A stretch of DNA of 45,611 nucleotides, taken from positions 1 through 45,611 of the forward strand of contig CAYLYP010000021.1 of NCBI GenBank assembly GCA_964387795.1. Reading direction: 5' to 3'. The notes below the pieces were generated by a model. The model was given only the letters and a program-made list of their open reading frames with translations, made no database searches and was not told the origin of the DNA. Each line of letters opens with the position of its first letter. Positions within the stretch are counted from its first letter, which is position 1. This stretch comes from CAYLYP01 sp964387795 (lineage in GTDB: Bacteria > Bacteroidota > Bacteroidia > Bacteroidales > UBA7960). This document shows positions 25,203-32,855 of this stretch, in pieces. Position numbers and translations under genes: made by a program.

Positions 25203-25625
25203 GTGAAAATAATCATTATTAATGGCCCAAATTTAAATCTTACGGGAGTCCGTGAGCAATCTGTTTATGGAAATGTTTTCTTTGAGGATTACTTTAACAA
25301 GCTTAAACAGCACTATCCAAAGCTTAGCCTCGAATACTATCAAAGTAATGTTGAAGGGGAGTTAATTAATAAGCTTCACCAGACCGGCTTCAGCTATGAT
25401 GGGATTATCCTTAATGCGGGTGGCTATACCCACACCTCAGTTGCTCTTGCCGATGCTGTTATGGCAATTAACACACCCGTCGTTGAGGTGCATATTTCCA
25501 ATGTCTTTGCCAGGGAAAGCTTCAGGCATACAAGCCTTATTGCGCCGGTATGTATGGGAAGTATATCAGGCTTTGGTTTGTCTGGTTATCGTCTTGCCAT
25601 CGAAAGTTTAGTCAATCCCATGTAA
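25203..25625 (+). CDS. aroQ: 3-dehydroquinate dehydratase, type II
   Basis: The 140 residues match the type II family. The start MKIIIINGPNLNLTGVREQSVYGN carries the catalytic Tyr of the lid. YQSNVEGELINKLHQ, ILNAGGYTHTSVALADAV and VEVHISNVFARESFRH supply the remaining active-site Asn, His and Arg. It dehydrates 3-dehydroquinate to 3-dehydroshikimate in aromatic biosynthesis. The start codon is GTG at 25203, fixed by the conserved N-terminus. Its last 18 bases overlap the end of the convergent glycosyltransferase gene. AroC of the same pathway is at 29956. Confidence 0.95.
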   Translation: MKIIIINGPNLNLTGVREQSVYGNVFFEDYFNKLKQHYPKLSLEYYQSNVEGELINKLHQTGFSYDGIILNAGGYTHTSVALADAVMAINTPVVEVHISNVFARESFRHTSLIAPVCMGSISGFGLSGYRLAIESLVNPM

Positions 25626-26615
25626 TGCTTTATAGGTTTTTTTACCCAGGACGTAATAGTTCCAGATTAAGCTCTTTTTACCAATATATGACCTTCCCTG
25701 TAAGGGAAATGGGTTTTTGTTTTTTCTTAAGCCGGGTATTGCTTTCCAAAAATGCAGATGTGCTTTAACAACTGCAATGGCATCTTTACGTGCTCCCTTT
25801 AACAAAAATACAAATGCTGCCAACATATCCAGGACAAAACGCAGAGGAAGGATACACATACGGTACTTGAAAGGCAGGTTTTTGTACAACAGATATTGAT
25901 TGTTCCTGAAATTCAAATAAGTCTTTCTGGGATTTGCTTTTGAAAGTGTGCCGCCTCCAACATGATATACCACTGATTGGGGGCAAACCATGAGTTTATA
26001 CCCTAATGAATGAAACCTCCAGCAAAGGTCTATCTCTTCCATGTGGGCAAAGAAACTTATATCAAAGCCCCCTGCTTTGATAAATGCTTCCCTTCTTACA
26101 AGGATACTCGCCCCTGTAGCCCAAAACACTTCACAGCAATCTTCATATTGTTGCTCATCTTTCTCGATAGTATCCAGCAAGCGGCCCCTGCAATAGGGGT
26201 ACCCCAGAAAATCAATATAGCCTCCTGAGGCTCCTGCATACTCAAAACACCCTGGTTGATGATAACTCCTTATCTTTGGCATACAAGCTGCTATGTTTTG
26301 GTCTGATTCCATCATTGCAACCAATGGCGACAACCAGCCTTCACCAGGTTCGATATCGCTGTTTAGCAATACCTGAATAGGCGTATCAATCATCTCCACA
26401 GCTTTATTATAGCCACCCGCAAAGCCATAGTTCTCCGAAAACTCAATAAGCTCAGTATTCTTAAAATTCTGCTTTATGAAATCCACTGAAGTATCAGATG
26501 AGCCATTATCAACAACGATAACCCGCGCACCGGGGCTACGTTCAATAACTAATGGCAGGAATTTCTCCAAAAAATCCCTGCCATTATAATTTAAAATCAC
26601 TACGGCTATATTCAC
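25608..26615 (-). CDS. Glycosyltransferase family 2
   Basis: The 335-residue protein begins with the GT-A nucleotide-sugar fold VVILNYNGRDFLEKFL...VIVVDNGSSDTSVDF. It has the metal-binding region NSDIEPGEGWL and the acceptor-site motif FFAHMEEIDLCWRFHSLGYKL near residue 190. This resembles rhamnosyl- or other inverting GT2 enzymes that build surface polysaccharide; substrate is not predictable. A hydrophobic region near residues 245-260 may touch the membrane. It overlaps aroQ by 18 bases and lies 71 bases downstream of the GWxTD gene on the same strand. Confidence 0.92.
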   Translation of the reverse strand: MNIAVVILNYNGRDFLEKFLPLVIERSPGARVIVVDNGSSDTSVDFIKQNFKNTELIEFSENYGFAGGYNKAVEMIDTPIQVLLNSDIEPGEGWLSPLVAMMESDQNIAACMPKIRSYHQPGCFEYAGASGGYIDFLGYPYCRGRLLDTIEKDEQQYEDCCEVFWATGASILVRREAFIKAGGFDISFFAHMEEIDLCWRFHSLGYKLMVCPQSVVYHVGGGTLSKANPRKTYLNFRNNQYLLYKNLPFKYRMCILPLRFVLDMLAAFVFLLKGARKDAIAVVKAHLHFWKAIPGLRKNKNPFPLQGRSYIGKKSLIWNYYVLGKKTYKALHGID

Positions 26616-26686
26616 TCAGTGCTTTTTTTTATTTCGCTTACTAATACATCCATTCTGAATCTTTTTTCAGGTTCATGTATCTATGC

Positions 26687-28222
26687 TTACCTCGGATTTT
26701 TATACAAATCCTTAAGATCTACTCCATTGCATTCAGAAGAATTATCTCCACTTCCAGATCCTGTATTCCATTGCTCAAAATCATATCGCGACCCGACACT
26801 GCTTGTCTTGGAATGGTTTTTATTTAGGATATAAGGCCAGTTGCCATTATACTTTTCACCATTGGCATCGGAATGGATTAAATCAAAATCAGGATCACCG
26901 AAATTTCCTTTACAGAATACAAAACGTTTGTTCCTTTGGGTTGGGGTTAACTGCTGATACTCCCAAATCTCAAATGGGACATAGCAAGTCTCAAAGTCCC
27001 GCTTTGCAATTGCATTTGGCCTTCCATACTGCAACACTACCCTGCCCCTGTCGGTTTGATAACCTCTTATTGTACTAATGCTATACACCCTGTTCACATA
27101 GTCAACCCTTTCCTTATACTCAAGCCAGGCTGCTTCCGGGTTGGAACTGTTCCTGTAGCTCCAAAAATGATAAAAATACTTTTGCATCTGTTTCAAGTCC
27201 TTCGCTTCCAACTGGTTTTTACTGTACGACTTCTCAAGGTCACTGCTGATTGGGAAAAGTGCCATAATATAATCTGCCAGTGAATCCACATTGTTCATCC
27301 TTGAAGCAAAAGTATTGGTCACATCCAAATCCTGTACGTTTGTATATGTTGGCTCTACTCCAGGATTTGAACGTTGGAAAAACAACCTGTTCTCCAATAT
27401 CTTCTGATTTGAGGCATCTTTAACGCATACAACCAGGTTATAATTCCCAGAAGGAAGCTGGCTTATATCAAAACGCTTCATGGCCATGTTTATGTTCGAT
27501 GCTGATTCCCTGCTTATCCCTGAGAATTCAGGCCTCAGTATCCCTGATTCAAAATCTTCAATAAAATATTGCATCACAAAACGGCTGTCTTTTCCAAGAT
27601 GTTGGTCCAGGTTATAGCATTCCACATAAAATGTAAGTTGATTATTGCCTTGTGGTAAAAAGGGAAGAATATGCGGAACAAACTCATACCCAAACCGGCT
27701 GTTCTCTGTTTCTACATCTACCTTTTTAAATTCATCAATTAGCAAAATATCGCTTATCACCGGGCTATTCTCTTTGAAGTCAACAACTACAACCTCACGA
27801 TGATCAAAATATGCTGAATCTGTCTGTGTGTCCCTTAGCCTTATCAATACATCATAAGAACCATTAGGTAAGGCAAACCTATGCTGACCCATAAAAAATG
27901 ATTCTGCTGTTGGAGCTGAATCAAACTCAGGGCTTTTTAGAATTACTTTTTCAAAATTGACTACCTTTTCATTTTGTTCAAAAATAATAGTTAATTCTAC
28001 CTCTCCCTGAAGCTTCCCGCTTGATACAGGTTTTAAATTCAGTGATGAGGCATCAATGGCAATGTATGTTTCAATATATGGAGATGTTGGAGGTGCCAAA
28101 AACATCCCATAGGAAAAGATTGCTTTCATGTTGCACGGCGAAGCCATTCCTGCTAATGGGAGTAATAACAACAGCATGATTGTCAATATCCCGGATTTAA
28201 TTTTTGCGCGTTGTGGTTTCAT
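26687..28222 (-). CDS. GWxTD-domain secreted protein
   Basis: The 511-residue protein has a signal peptide (GILTIMLLLLLPLAGMAS). The N-terminal half is beta-rich. The C-terminal third holds the GWxTD domain, centred on STIRGYQTDRGRVVLQYGRPNA and YVPFEIWEYQ...FVFCKG. The domain name residue Trp is replaced by Tyr (GYQTD). The function of the family is unknown; it is frequent in Bacteroidota. It is probably upstream in a unit with the GT2 gene, although 71 bases separate them. Confidence 0.85.
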   Translation of the reverse strand: MKPQRAKIKSGILTIMLLLLLPLAGMASPCNMKAIFSYGMFLAPPTSPYIETYIAIDASSLNLKPVSSGKLQGEVELTIIFEQNEKVVNFEKVILKSPEFDSAPTAESFFMGQHRFALPNGSYDVLIRLRDTQTDSAYFDHREVVVVDFKENSPVISDILLIDEFKKVDVETENSRFGYEFVPHILPFLPQGNNQLTFYVECYNLDQHLGKDSRFVMQYFIEDFESGILRPEFSGISRESASNINMAMKRFDISQLPSGNYNLVVCVKDASNQKILENRLFFQRSNPGVEPTYTNVQDLDVTNTFASRMNNVDSLADYIMALFPISSDLEKSYSKNQLEAKDLKQMQKYFYHFWSYRNSSNPEAAWLEYKERVDYVNRVYSISTIRGYQTDRGRVVLQYGRPNAIAKRDFETCYVPFEIWEYQQLTPTQRNKRFVFCKGNFGDPDFDLIHSDANGEKYNGNWPYILNKNHSKTSSVGSRYDFEQWNTGSGSGDNSSECNGVDLKDLYKNPR

Positions 28223-28758
28223 AGGTTTGATCTTTTTAAGTGGTTTTTTGTTTTGCTACTTTTAAAATCCGTTAAAAATAACAAATATTTCAAAATGACA
28301 TGACAAAAGCCAATATCATCTATACAAAAATACATTGATAATTACAAAAAGCTTCTTTTTTTCAATGATTTTTGAAAAAAATATGATGCCTGCCTCATCT
28401 ATTGATTATCACTTCATCTGAAAATAGTGTTAAGTCCCTTCTGAATGAAATTGGTTTCTTAATACGTTTTTCATGCAATTATTTTACATTTCTTTACATT
28501 TTCCATATGTTCTTTGCAGCAAGAAAAAAAAATAAGTAAAAATGTAATATTTAGGCTTCAACTTACATCCCCTGCTAAAATAAAAATTGTATCATCTTGT
28601 CGTTTTTCATTAAACATAATTCCCAAAAACAGCATTTCATTCAGCCATTGAATAAAAAAACCACATCATAATACATTGTTTATCTGCAATATATGAAACA
28701 ATAAAAAAGTTTTTTCGGTTTTTCTTGCAAAAAAGAAAATTTTATTACCTTTGCCCCC
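28223..28758. other. AT-rich gene-free stretch before tRNA-Ser
   Basis: Apart from the tRNA promoter at its right end and the undefined promoter of the GWxTD gene at its left end, I see only AT-rich sequence with long A and T runs. A minus-strand frame crossing the tRNA (28666-28935) is a by-product. Confidence 0.6.
28725..28753 (+). promoter_or_regulatory. Promoter of tRNA-Ser
   Basis: TTG (28725-28727) and TACCTTTG (28746-28753) are separated by 18 bases, a good match to the Bacteroidota -33/-7 pair. The -7 element ends 5 bases before the mature tRNA. Confidence 0.65.
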
Positions 28759-28843
28759 GGAGAGATGGCAGAGTGGTCGATTGCGGCGGTCTTGAAAACC
28801 GTTGGGTGTAACAGCCCCGGGGGTTCGAATCCCTCTCTCTCCG
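28759..28843 (+). tRNA. tRNA-Ser (anticodon UGA)
   Basis: The 7-base acceptor stem GGAGAGA pairs with TCTCTCC (28836-28842), with discriminator G. The anticodon stem-loop GGT-CTTGAAA-ACC shows anticodon TGA. A long variable arm (GGGTGTAACAGCCC) is typical of class II tRNA-Ser. The T-loop is TTCGAAT. The total length is 85 bases and CCA is not encoded. Confidence 0.96.
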
Positions 28844-28877
28844 CTCAGACTTCTGGACGAAACCAGACAAAAAACAT

Positions 28878-28916
28878 AAAGCCTACAGTTTAAAGAATTG
28901 TAGGCTTTTTCTTTTA
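28878..28916 (+). terminator. Terminator after tRNA-Ser
   Basis: AAAGCCTACA (28878-28887) pairs with TGTAGGCTTT (28899-28908), followed by a T-rich tail. It lies 34 bases after the tRNA. Confidence 0.82.
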
Positions 28917-29027
28917 TATCAATGCCCATTATCATTTCTAAGCGTTCCTTTGCGGAAAATTTGCGTTCTATGCAATTAAACTCTTTTTTTGCAGGGATAA
29001 CAATGAGATTGGCACAAACGATTTGAC

Positions 29028-29067
29028 AAAAAAACCTGACAGGAAAATGATACCTGTCAGGTTTTTT
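29028..29067 (-). terminator. Bidirectional terminator downstream of the lipoprotein gene
   Basis: A stem of about 15 bases (A-run plus CCTGACAGG at 29028-29043, with 29053-29067) has a T-tract on both strands. It lies 47 bases beyond the stop codon at 29114. Confidence 0.85.
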
Positions 29068-29113
29068 ATTTGAGTATGAATCGCAAACAGATTTATTTTA
29101 AAGAAGACGCATC

Positions 29114-29722
29114 CTATTGCGGGAGCATCCCTTTATACTTTGCACAGGGAATTGATTTCCATTCGCAATCTTTATTATAATTCACACTTACCGAAAGCGG
29201 TTTCCCCTTCTCTACTGTAAAGACCAGGTCAGGGGTTGTTACCCATTCGTCAAGGCATTGCATATTAATCGCTTTAAAGTTTTTTGTCTCAACACCATAT
29301 TCCTGTGCCAGTTTTTTATAATAATCCCTTGTTGCCTTCTTTTCATCAACAAGCAGATATGTCCCTTCAGGGAGGTAGGTCATGATGGTTCCGCTTCTTG
29401 AAGTAGTAAATTCAGCAAGTGCTTTTTGATCCGGGTTGTTTACACTGCCTTTTTTCAAAAACATCTTCTTTCCACCCAGTGGCACCGGTGTATAAAGCCT
29501 GTCCTCCATTTCCTTTGAAGGGGCTGCACCTCCGCAATATGATTCCGTTTGGGTTACCAATATATCAACCCTGAGCCCTTCCGATGGAACCTGGGCTTGC
29601 TTCTGCTCCATACTTGTTGGTGTTGTATTTTGATCTGCCGGTTTATCTTTTGCAGTCTGTTTTCTTCCTGGTGTTTGACATGAAAGAAATATCAGGACAA
29701 ATAAAAGTTGGAAATATTTCAT
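29114..29722 (-). CDS. Lipoprotein of unknown function
   Basis: ATG 29722 opens a lipoprotein signal, MKYFQLLFVLIFLSC, with the lipid Cys at residue 15. The mature protein has a disordered Lys/Gln/Thr-rich stretch and then a compact beta-rich domain (LRVDILVTQTESYCGGAAPSKEM...SGTIMTYLPEGTYLLVDEKKA) with four further Cys. I do not recognise the domain. A longer frame begins at 29803 with TEPVEV, but that part is translated dispersed repeat, so the later start is right. It is a single-gene unit ended by the terminator at 29028-29067. Confidence 0.78.
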   Translation of the reverse strand: MKYFQLLFVLIFLSCQTPGRKQTAKDKPADQNTTPTSMEQKQAQVPSEGLRVDILVTQTESYCGGAAPSKEMEDRLYTPVPLGGKKMFLKKGSVNNPDQKALAEFTTSRSGTIMTYLPEGTYLLVDEKKATRDYYKKLAQEYGVETKNFKAINMQCLDEWVTTPDLVFTVEKGKPLSVSVNYNKDCEWKSIPCAKYKGMLPQ

Positions 29723-29750
29723 CTTTAAGTTGTTTTTTTGGTTAAGGTCA

Positions 29751-29825
29751 AATGGAACTTCATGTTTTCTATTTAGAACGGTGACTTCGACAGGCTCAGT
29801 CACCTTTTTCGACAGGCTCAGTCAC
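29751..29825 (+). repeat. Dispersed hairpin repeat, copy B with a second partial hairpin
   Basis: The flank ATGGAACTTCATGTTTTCT corresponds to copy A at 5386. The hairpin GTGACT/AGTCAC encloses loop TCGACAGGCTC, the inverse of the loop of copy A. A second TTCGACAGGCTCAGTCACC follows directly. Translated on the minus strand it gives the false start TEPVEV of the adjacent gene. Confidence 0.8.
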
Positions 29826-29955
29826 CAAAATTAATTCGTAACCATGTCCGTTTCTTTGTTTATGTTTTTATTTGGAAATACATCTTGTTATTGCAATGAT
29901 ACTCAAAATCGGGTGAATAAGCAAGCCTTCAACCGAAAAGGTCATTAAGCATTCT

Positions 29956-30942
29956 TTATTTTGCATTTGTCCTCTGAACAAGCATGAAATCAGCCAGTAC
30001 GATGGCAGTTATTGCCTCTGCAACCACAGGTACCCTAAGCGCAATACAGGCATCATGCCTGCCTCTGACTTCAATGCAGGCCTGTGTTCCTGTTTTTACA
30101 TTCACAGTCTGTTGCAAAACAGAAATACTTGATGTGGGCTTTACTGCCAACCTAAACACAAGAGGGTTCCCGTTTGTAATGCCTCCGTTAATCCCTCCGG
30201 CATGATTTGAAAGCGTTTCTCCACTTTCTGCATTCACTATGACATCATTATGCTGGCTGCCCAACATCCGCGCACTATCAAAACCACTCCCAAACGATAT
30301 CCCTTTAATTGCCGGAATAGAGAAAGCAAGATGGCTGATTTGCGATTCCACCGAATCAAAAAATGGCTCCCCAAGTCCAATGGGAATCCCAGTTGCGGTG
30401 CATTCCACAATCCCTCCAATCGAATCACCTGATGCAACAGCCTTTGCAATTTCCGTTTCAATATCGGTATTTCCTCCTGCTTCCATGACCTTAGCCTGAA
30501 TATGTACCGAAGGGATCATCTTTTTAGCTACAACGCCTGCTGCCACCAGAGGCAGGGTCAGTCGTCCTGAAAAATGACCGCCTCCCCGTGGGTCATTAAA
30601 TCCCATATATTTTTTATATGCAGTAAAGTCGGCATGTCCCGGACGGGGTAAATCTTTCAAGGCATCATAATCCCGGGAAATGGTATTTGTATTTTTAAAC
30701 AGTACTGTAAGTGGTGCACCGTTCGTCTTACCTTCAAAAAGGCCGGCAATGATTTCAGGGATATCTGCTTCTACCCTTGCTGTGGTGCCATGCTGTCCTG
30801 GTTTACGCCTGTCAATGTCTTCCTGAAAATCATCTGCCTTCAGTTCAATACCCGCCGGAACGCCATCCATGACGATGCCTGTTGCCAGACCATGTGATTC
30901 CCCAAATATGCTAATCCTGAAGATTCGGCCAAATGAATTCAT
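29956..30942 (-). CDS. aroC: Chorismate synthase
   Basis: The 328-residue enzyme starts MNSFGRIFRISIFGESHG, the family's FMN/phosphate motif. It has DDFQEDIDRRKPGQHGTTARVEAD, RPGHADFTAYKKYMGFNDPRGGGHFSGR and the C-terminal GGITNGNPLVFRLAVKPTSSI with RHDACIALRVPVVAEA. It converts EPSP to chorismate using reduced FMN. It is about 30 residues shorter than many bacterial AroC proteins, and its GGGHFSGRL segment differs from the GGGRxSARET form that I associate with most Bacteroidota and proteobacteria. This suggests the shorter subtype and possibly transfer, but motif completeness says it is functional. A GT4 gene lies 45 bases upstream on the same strand. Confidence 0.93.
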   Translation of the reverse strand: MNSFGRIFRISIFGESHGLATGIVMDGVPAGIELKADDFQEDIDRRKPGQHGTTARVEADIPEIIAGLFEGKTNGAPLTVLFKNTNTISRDYDALKDLPRPGHADFTAYKKYMGFNDPRGGGHFSGRLTLPLVAAGVVAKKMIPSVHIQAKVMEAGGNTDIETEIAKAVASGDSIGGIVECTATGIPIGLGEPFFDSVESQISHLAFSIPAIKGISFGSGFDSARMLGSQHNDVIVNAESGETLSNHAGGINGGITNGNPLVFRLAVKPTSSISVLQQTVNVKTGTQACIEVRGRHDACIALRVPVVAEAITAIVLADFMLVQRTNAK

Positions 30943-30987
30943 CTTTCAATTGTTTTGTCTGTATTGATATCCTTTTTAAAGGCAATC

Positions 30988-32076
30988 CTATTTCCCTGTA
31001 AGGCGGTGATAAAAAGCATACAGCTCATCAACAGTCTTTTCGAGCCTGAAGTTTTTCTCTATTTGCTCCTTCGCAGCAAGGGCATAACGCTGCCTCTCTT
31101 CAGGATGCTCATACAGCCTGACAAGCGCCTGCGCCATCGCCTTTGGATCTTTTCGGGGAACCACCAGCCCGCACTGCTGGTCAATAACAAGACCTCTGTT
31201 GCCGGGTATATCGGTAATCAGTGGCGCTACCCCAAGGCTCATTGCTTCTATTACCGATTTGGTGGTTGCTTCACCATACAACGATGATAATACAAACACA
31301 TCACTTGCCTTCACAAGGTTCATCCCGTCTTTTCTAAAACCTGTAAACAGTATCCTACTGGCATGGGGGCTTTTGCTTACAAGACGTTTTACCTCAGGGG
31401 TATCTAACCCATTCCCTATCAACATCAGATAAAACGGTATGTCTTCGGGGATATACCAACTGGCTTTTATCAGATACGGAACCCCTTTCATGGGACGGGT
31501 ATTGGCTACCATACTTGCTATATAAGCACCCTCAGGGATACCAAGACTGCCAAGGTCAGCAGCCGTAATACCTGAATACCAACCGGGATGATGGCCTTTA
31601 TGGATGGTGACAGCCTTACTGCGCCCAAAAATCGTATTCCGGCTGATAAGTTCTTCAACCCCTTTAGCAATACACCAGGTTGCATCTACACGGGGGTTCA
31701 GGTATTTAAAATATGCAGTGGGATCCCACCAATGGATGTTGCCTGTATAGCCCCTGTAAAGCACTACCTTGATATCGAGGCCTTTGGCCGCTTGTATCCC
31801 GTTTACAATTGAAACACCATTAAACAGATGTAGTACATCATAAGCCCCATTTATGATTTCAGAACGTATGAATGCAATTTCTTTTTTATCCAGTTTCTTC
31901 TCCGGATGAAAATCAATCACCCTAATCCCCGCTGCCTCAAACTTTTTTACATAATCTGCATCCTTATAGGTCATGATTGTAATCTGTAGCCCTTTCCCGG
32001 CCAGCCCAATCATTGCTTCAGCCTCCGGGCGCGACGAATTGGCTCCCCTGTAATTGCTGATTACCAATAATTTCAT
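30988..32076 (-). CDS. Glycosyltransferase family 4
   Basis: The 362-residue GT-B enzyme has an N-terminal acceptor domain (LLVISNYRGANSSRPEAEAMIGLAGKG) and a C-terminal GT1/GT4 donor domain (YIASMVANTRPMKGVPYLIKA). The nucleotide-sugar site is SSLYGEATTKSVIEAMSLGVAPLITD, with the E-x7-E pattern. Substrate is unknown; the enzyme probably takes part in surface glycan or glycolipid synthesis. It starts at ATG 32076. A chorismate synthase gene follows after 45 bases, possibly on the same transcript although the functions are unrelated. Confidence 0.9.
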   Translation of the reverse strand: MKLLVISNYRGANSSRPEAEAMIGLAGKGLQITIMTYKDADYVKKFEAAGIRVIDFHPEKKLDKKEIAFIRSEIINGAYDVLHLFNGVSIVNGIQAAKGLDIKVVLYRGYTGNIHWWDPTAYFKYLNPRVDATWCIAKGVEELISRNTIFGRSKAVTIHKGHHPGWYSGITAADLGSLGIPEGAYIASMVANTRPMKGVPYLIKASWYIPEDIPFYLMLIGNGLDTPEVKRLVSKSPHASRILFTGFRKDGMNLVKASDVFVLSSLYGEATTKSVIEAMSLGVAPLITDIPGNRGLVIDQQCGLVVPRKDPKAMAQALVRLYEHPEERQRYALAAKEQIEKNFRLEKTVDELYAFYHRLTGK

Positions 32077-32396
32077 TCCAAATTGTTTTTATTCAACATT
32101 TTTAATCCTCACAAAAATACACATAATAACGAATGCAAAATAATTATACATGAAGGTATCAATTCTTTAAACACCAGAAAAAACAAAGCATGCACCAAAT
32201 GTTATGAAAAACATTCCTGTCAGGTATTTGGATGCCATTGGGGATACTGAAAGTTATTTTTCTTCCACAGACAGGCACAAATTGATCCACAAATGCACTC
32301 CAATGAATACAGACTACAAATTACCCAAATGATGCACAAATTGCTCAAATTAAATGAATTACAATAATTATACGACAATAAGCAGATTATCTGCAT

Positions 32397-32436
32397 TTCA
32401 ATTCGCTAATATGCTAATTTGCTAATTTGCTCATTA
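32397..32436. repeat. GCTAATTT repeat cluster
   Basis: Four or so degenerate units of GCTAAT(T/A)T(T/G) lie head to tail. They share the word found in inverted orientation at 10674-10812, suggesting a dispersed family. Confidence 0.5.
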
Positions 32437-32722
32437 ATCTGTTTTACATTTATTAACATATATCAAAAAGCACAAGTGAAAGATATTCAATTGATAACAA
32501 ATTGTTAAATGTGAAAGGTTGTTAATATTAACTTATTAAATGTTAATAAAAATCAACTATAAAGCTGATAATCAATATCATGGATAGGTCACGGTATTAC
32601 CAAGGATATACCAAGGTCTTATCAGGTTCAGTATCGTCCATGTGGATATTGGAGAAGGTATATCCATGTCACGATAATGGGCCTGGTATGGGTTTAAATT
32701 GGTTGTTTTATGTTTCCCATAG

Positions 32723-32782
32723 AGAGACGTAGAGACGTAGAGACGCAGCATGCTGCGTCTCTACGCTACGTCTCTTTTTTTT
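32723..32782 (+). repeat. Long GAGACGTAG/GCAGCATGCTGC hairpin with T-tract
   Basis: A perfect 14-base stem without loop (32737-32750 with 32751-32764, centre GCATGC) continues outward through a bulge into AGAGACGTAG (32723-32732) pairing with CTACGTCTCT (32766-32775), then eight or more T. It resembles a dispersed repeat. The T-tract would let it terminate + strand transcripts. It lies about 75 bases before the kinase gene. Confidence 0.6.
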
Positions 32783-32830
32783 TAATTTCATTTGTAGTAT
32801 ATGCTATTAAAAAAATCCGGATTAATTTTT

Positions 32831-32838
32831 TAATTTTG
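32831..32838 (+). promoter_or_regulatory. -7 element of the kinase-RapZ gene
   Basis: TAATTTTG matches TAnnTTTG and ends 17 bases before the ATG at 32856. No TTTG lies at the usual distance upstream. Confidence 0.45.
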
Positions 32839-32855
32839 TTTATAAACCTAAAAAA

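Larger units (their letters stand above)
32077..32855. other. Gene-free region with several repeats and dyads
   Basis: No convincing gene. The region is AT-rich with palindromes such as GTTAATATTAAC near 32520. It holds AATTAGC-family repeats (32397-32436), an imperfect dyad with GGATATACC and GGTATATCC (32578-32695), and the long GAGACGTAG hairpin (32723-32782). A TAATTTTG -7 element at 32831-32838 precedes the next gene. Confidence 0.6.

Noticed and set aside
28759..28843. tRNA-Ser as an integration site for a mobile island
   Set aside because: No repeated tRNA 3' end and no integrase in the flanking sequence.
28666..28935. Minus-strand frame of 89 codons across tRNA-Ser
   Set aside because: It runs antisense through a clear tRNA and its terminator and has no coding character.
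29723..29803. 27-residue N-terminal extension of the lipoprotein gene (starting TEPVEV)
   Set aside because: This is the translation of a dispersed repeat; the lipoprotein signal starts at ATG 29722.
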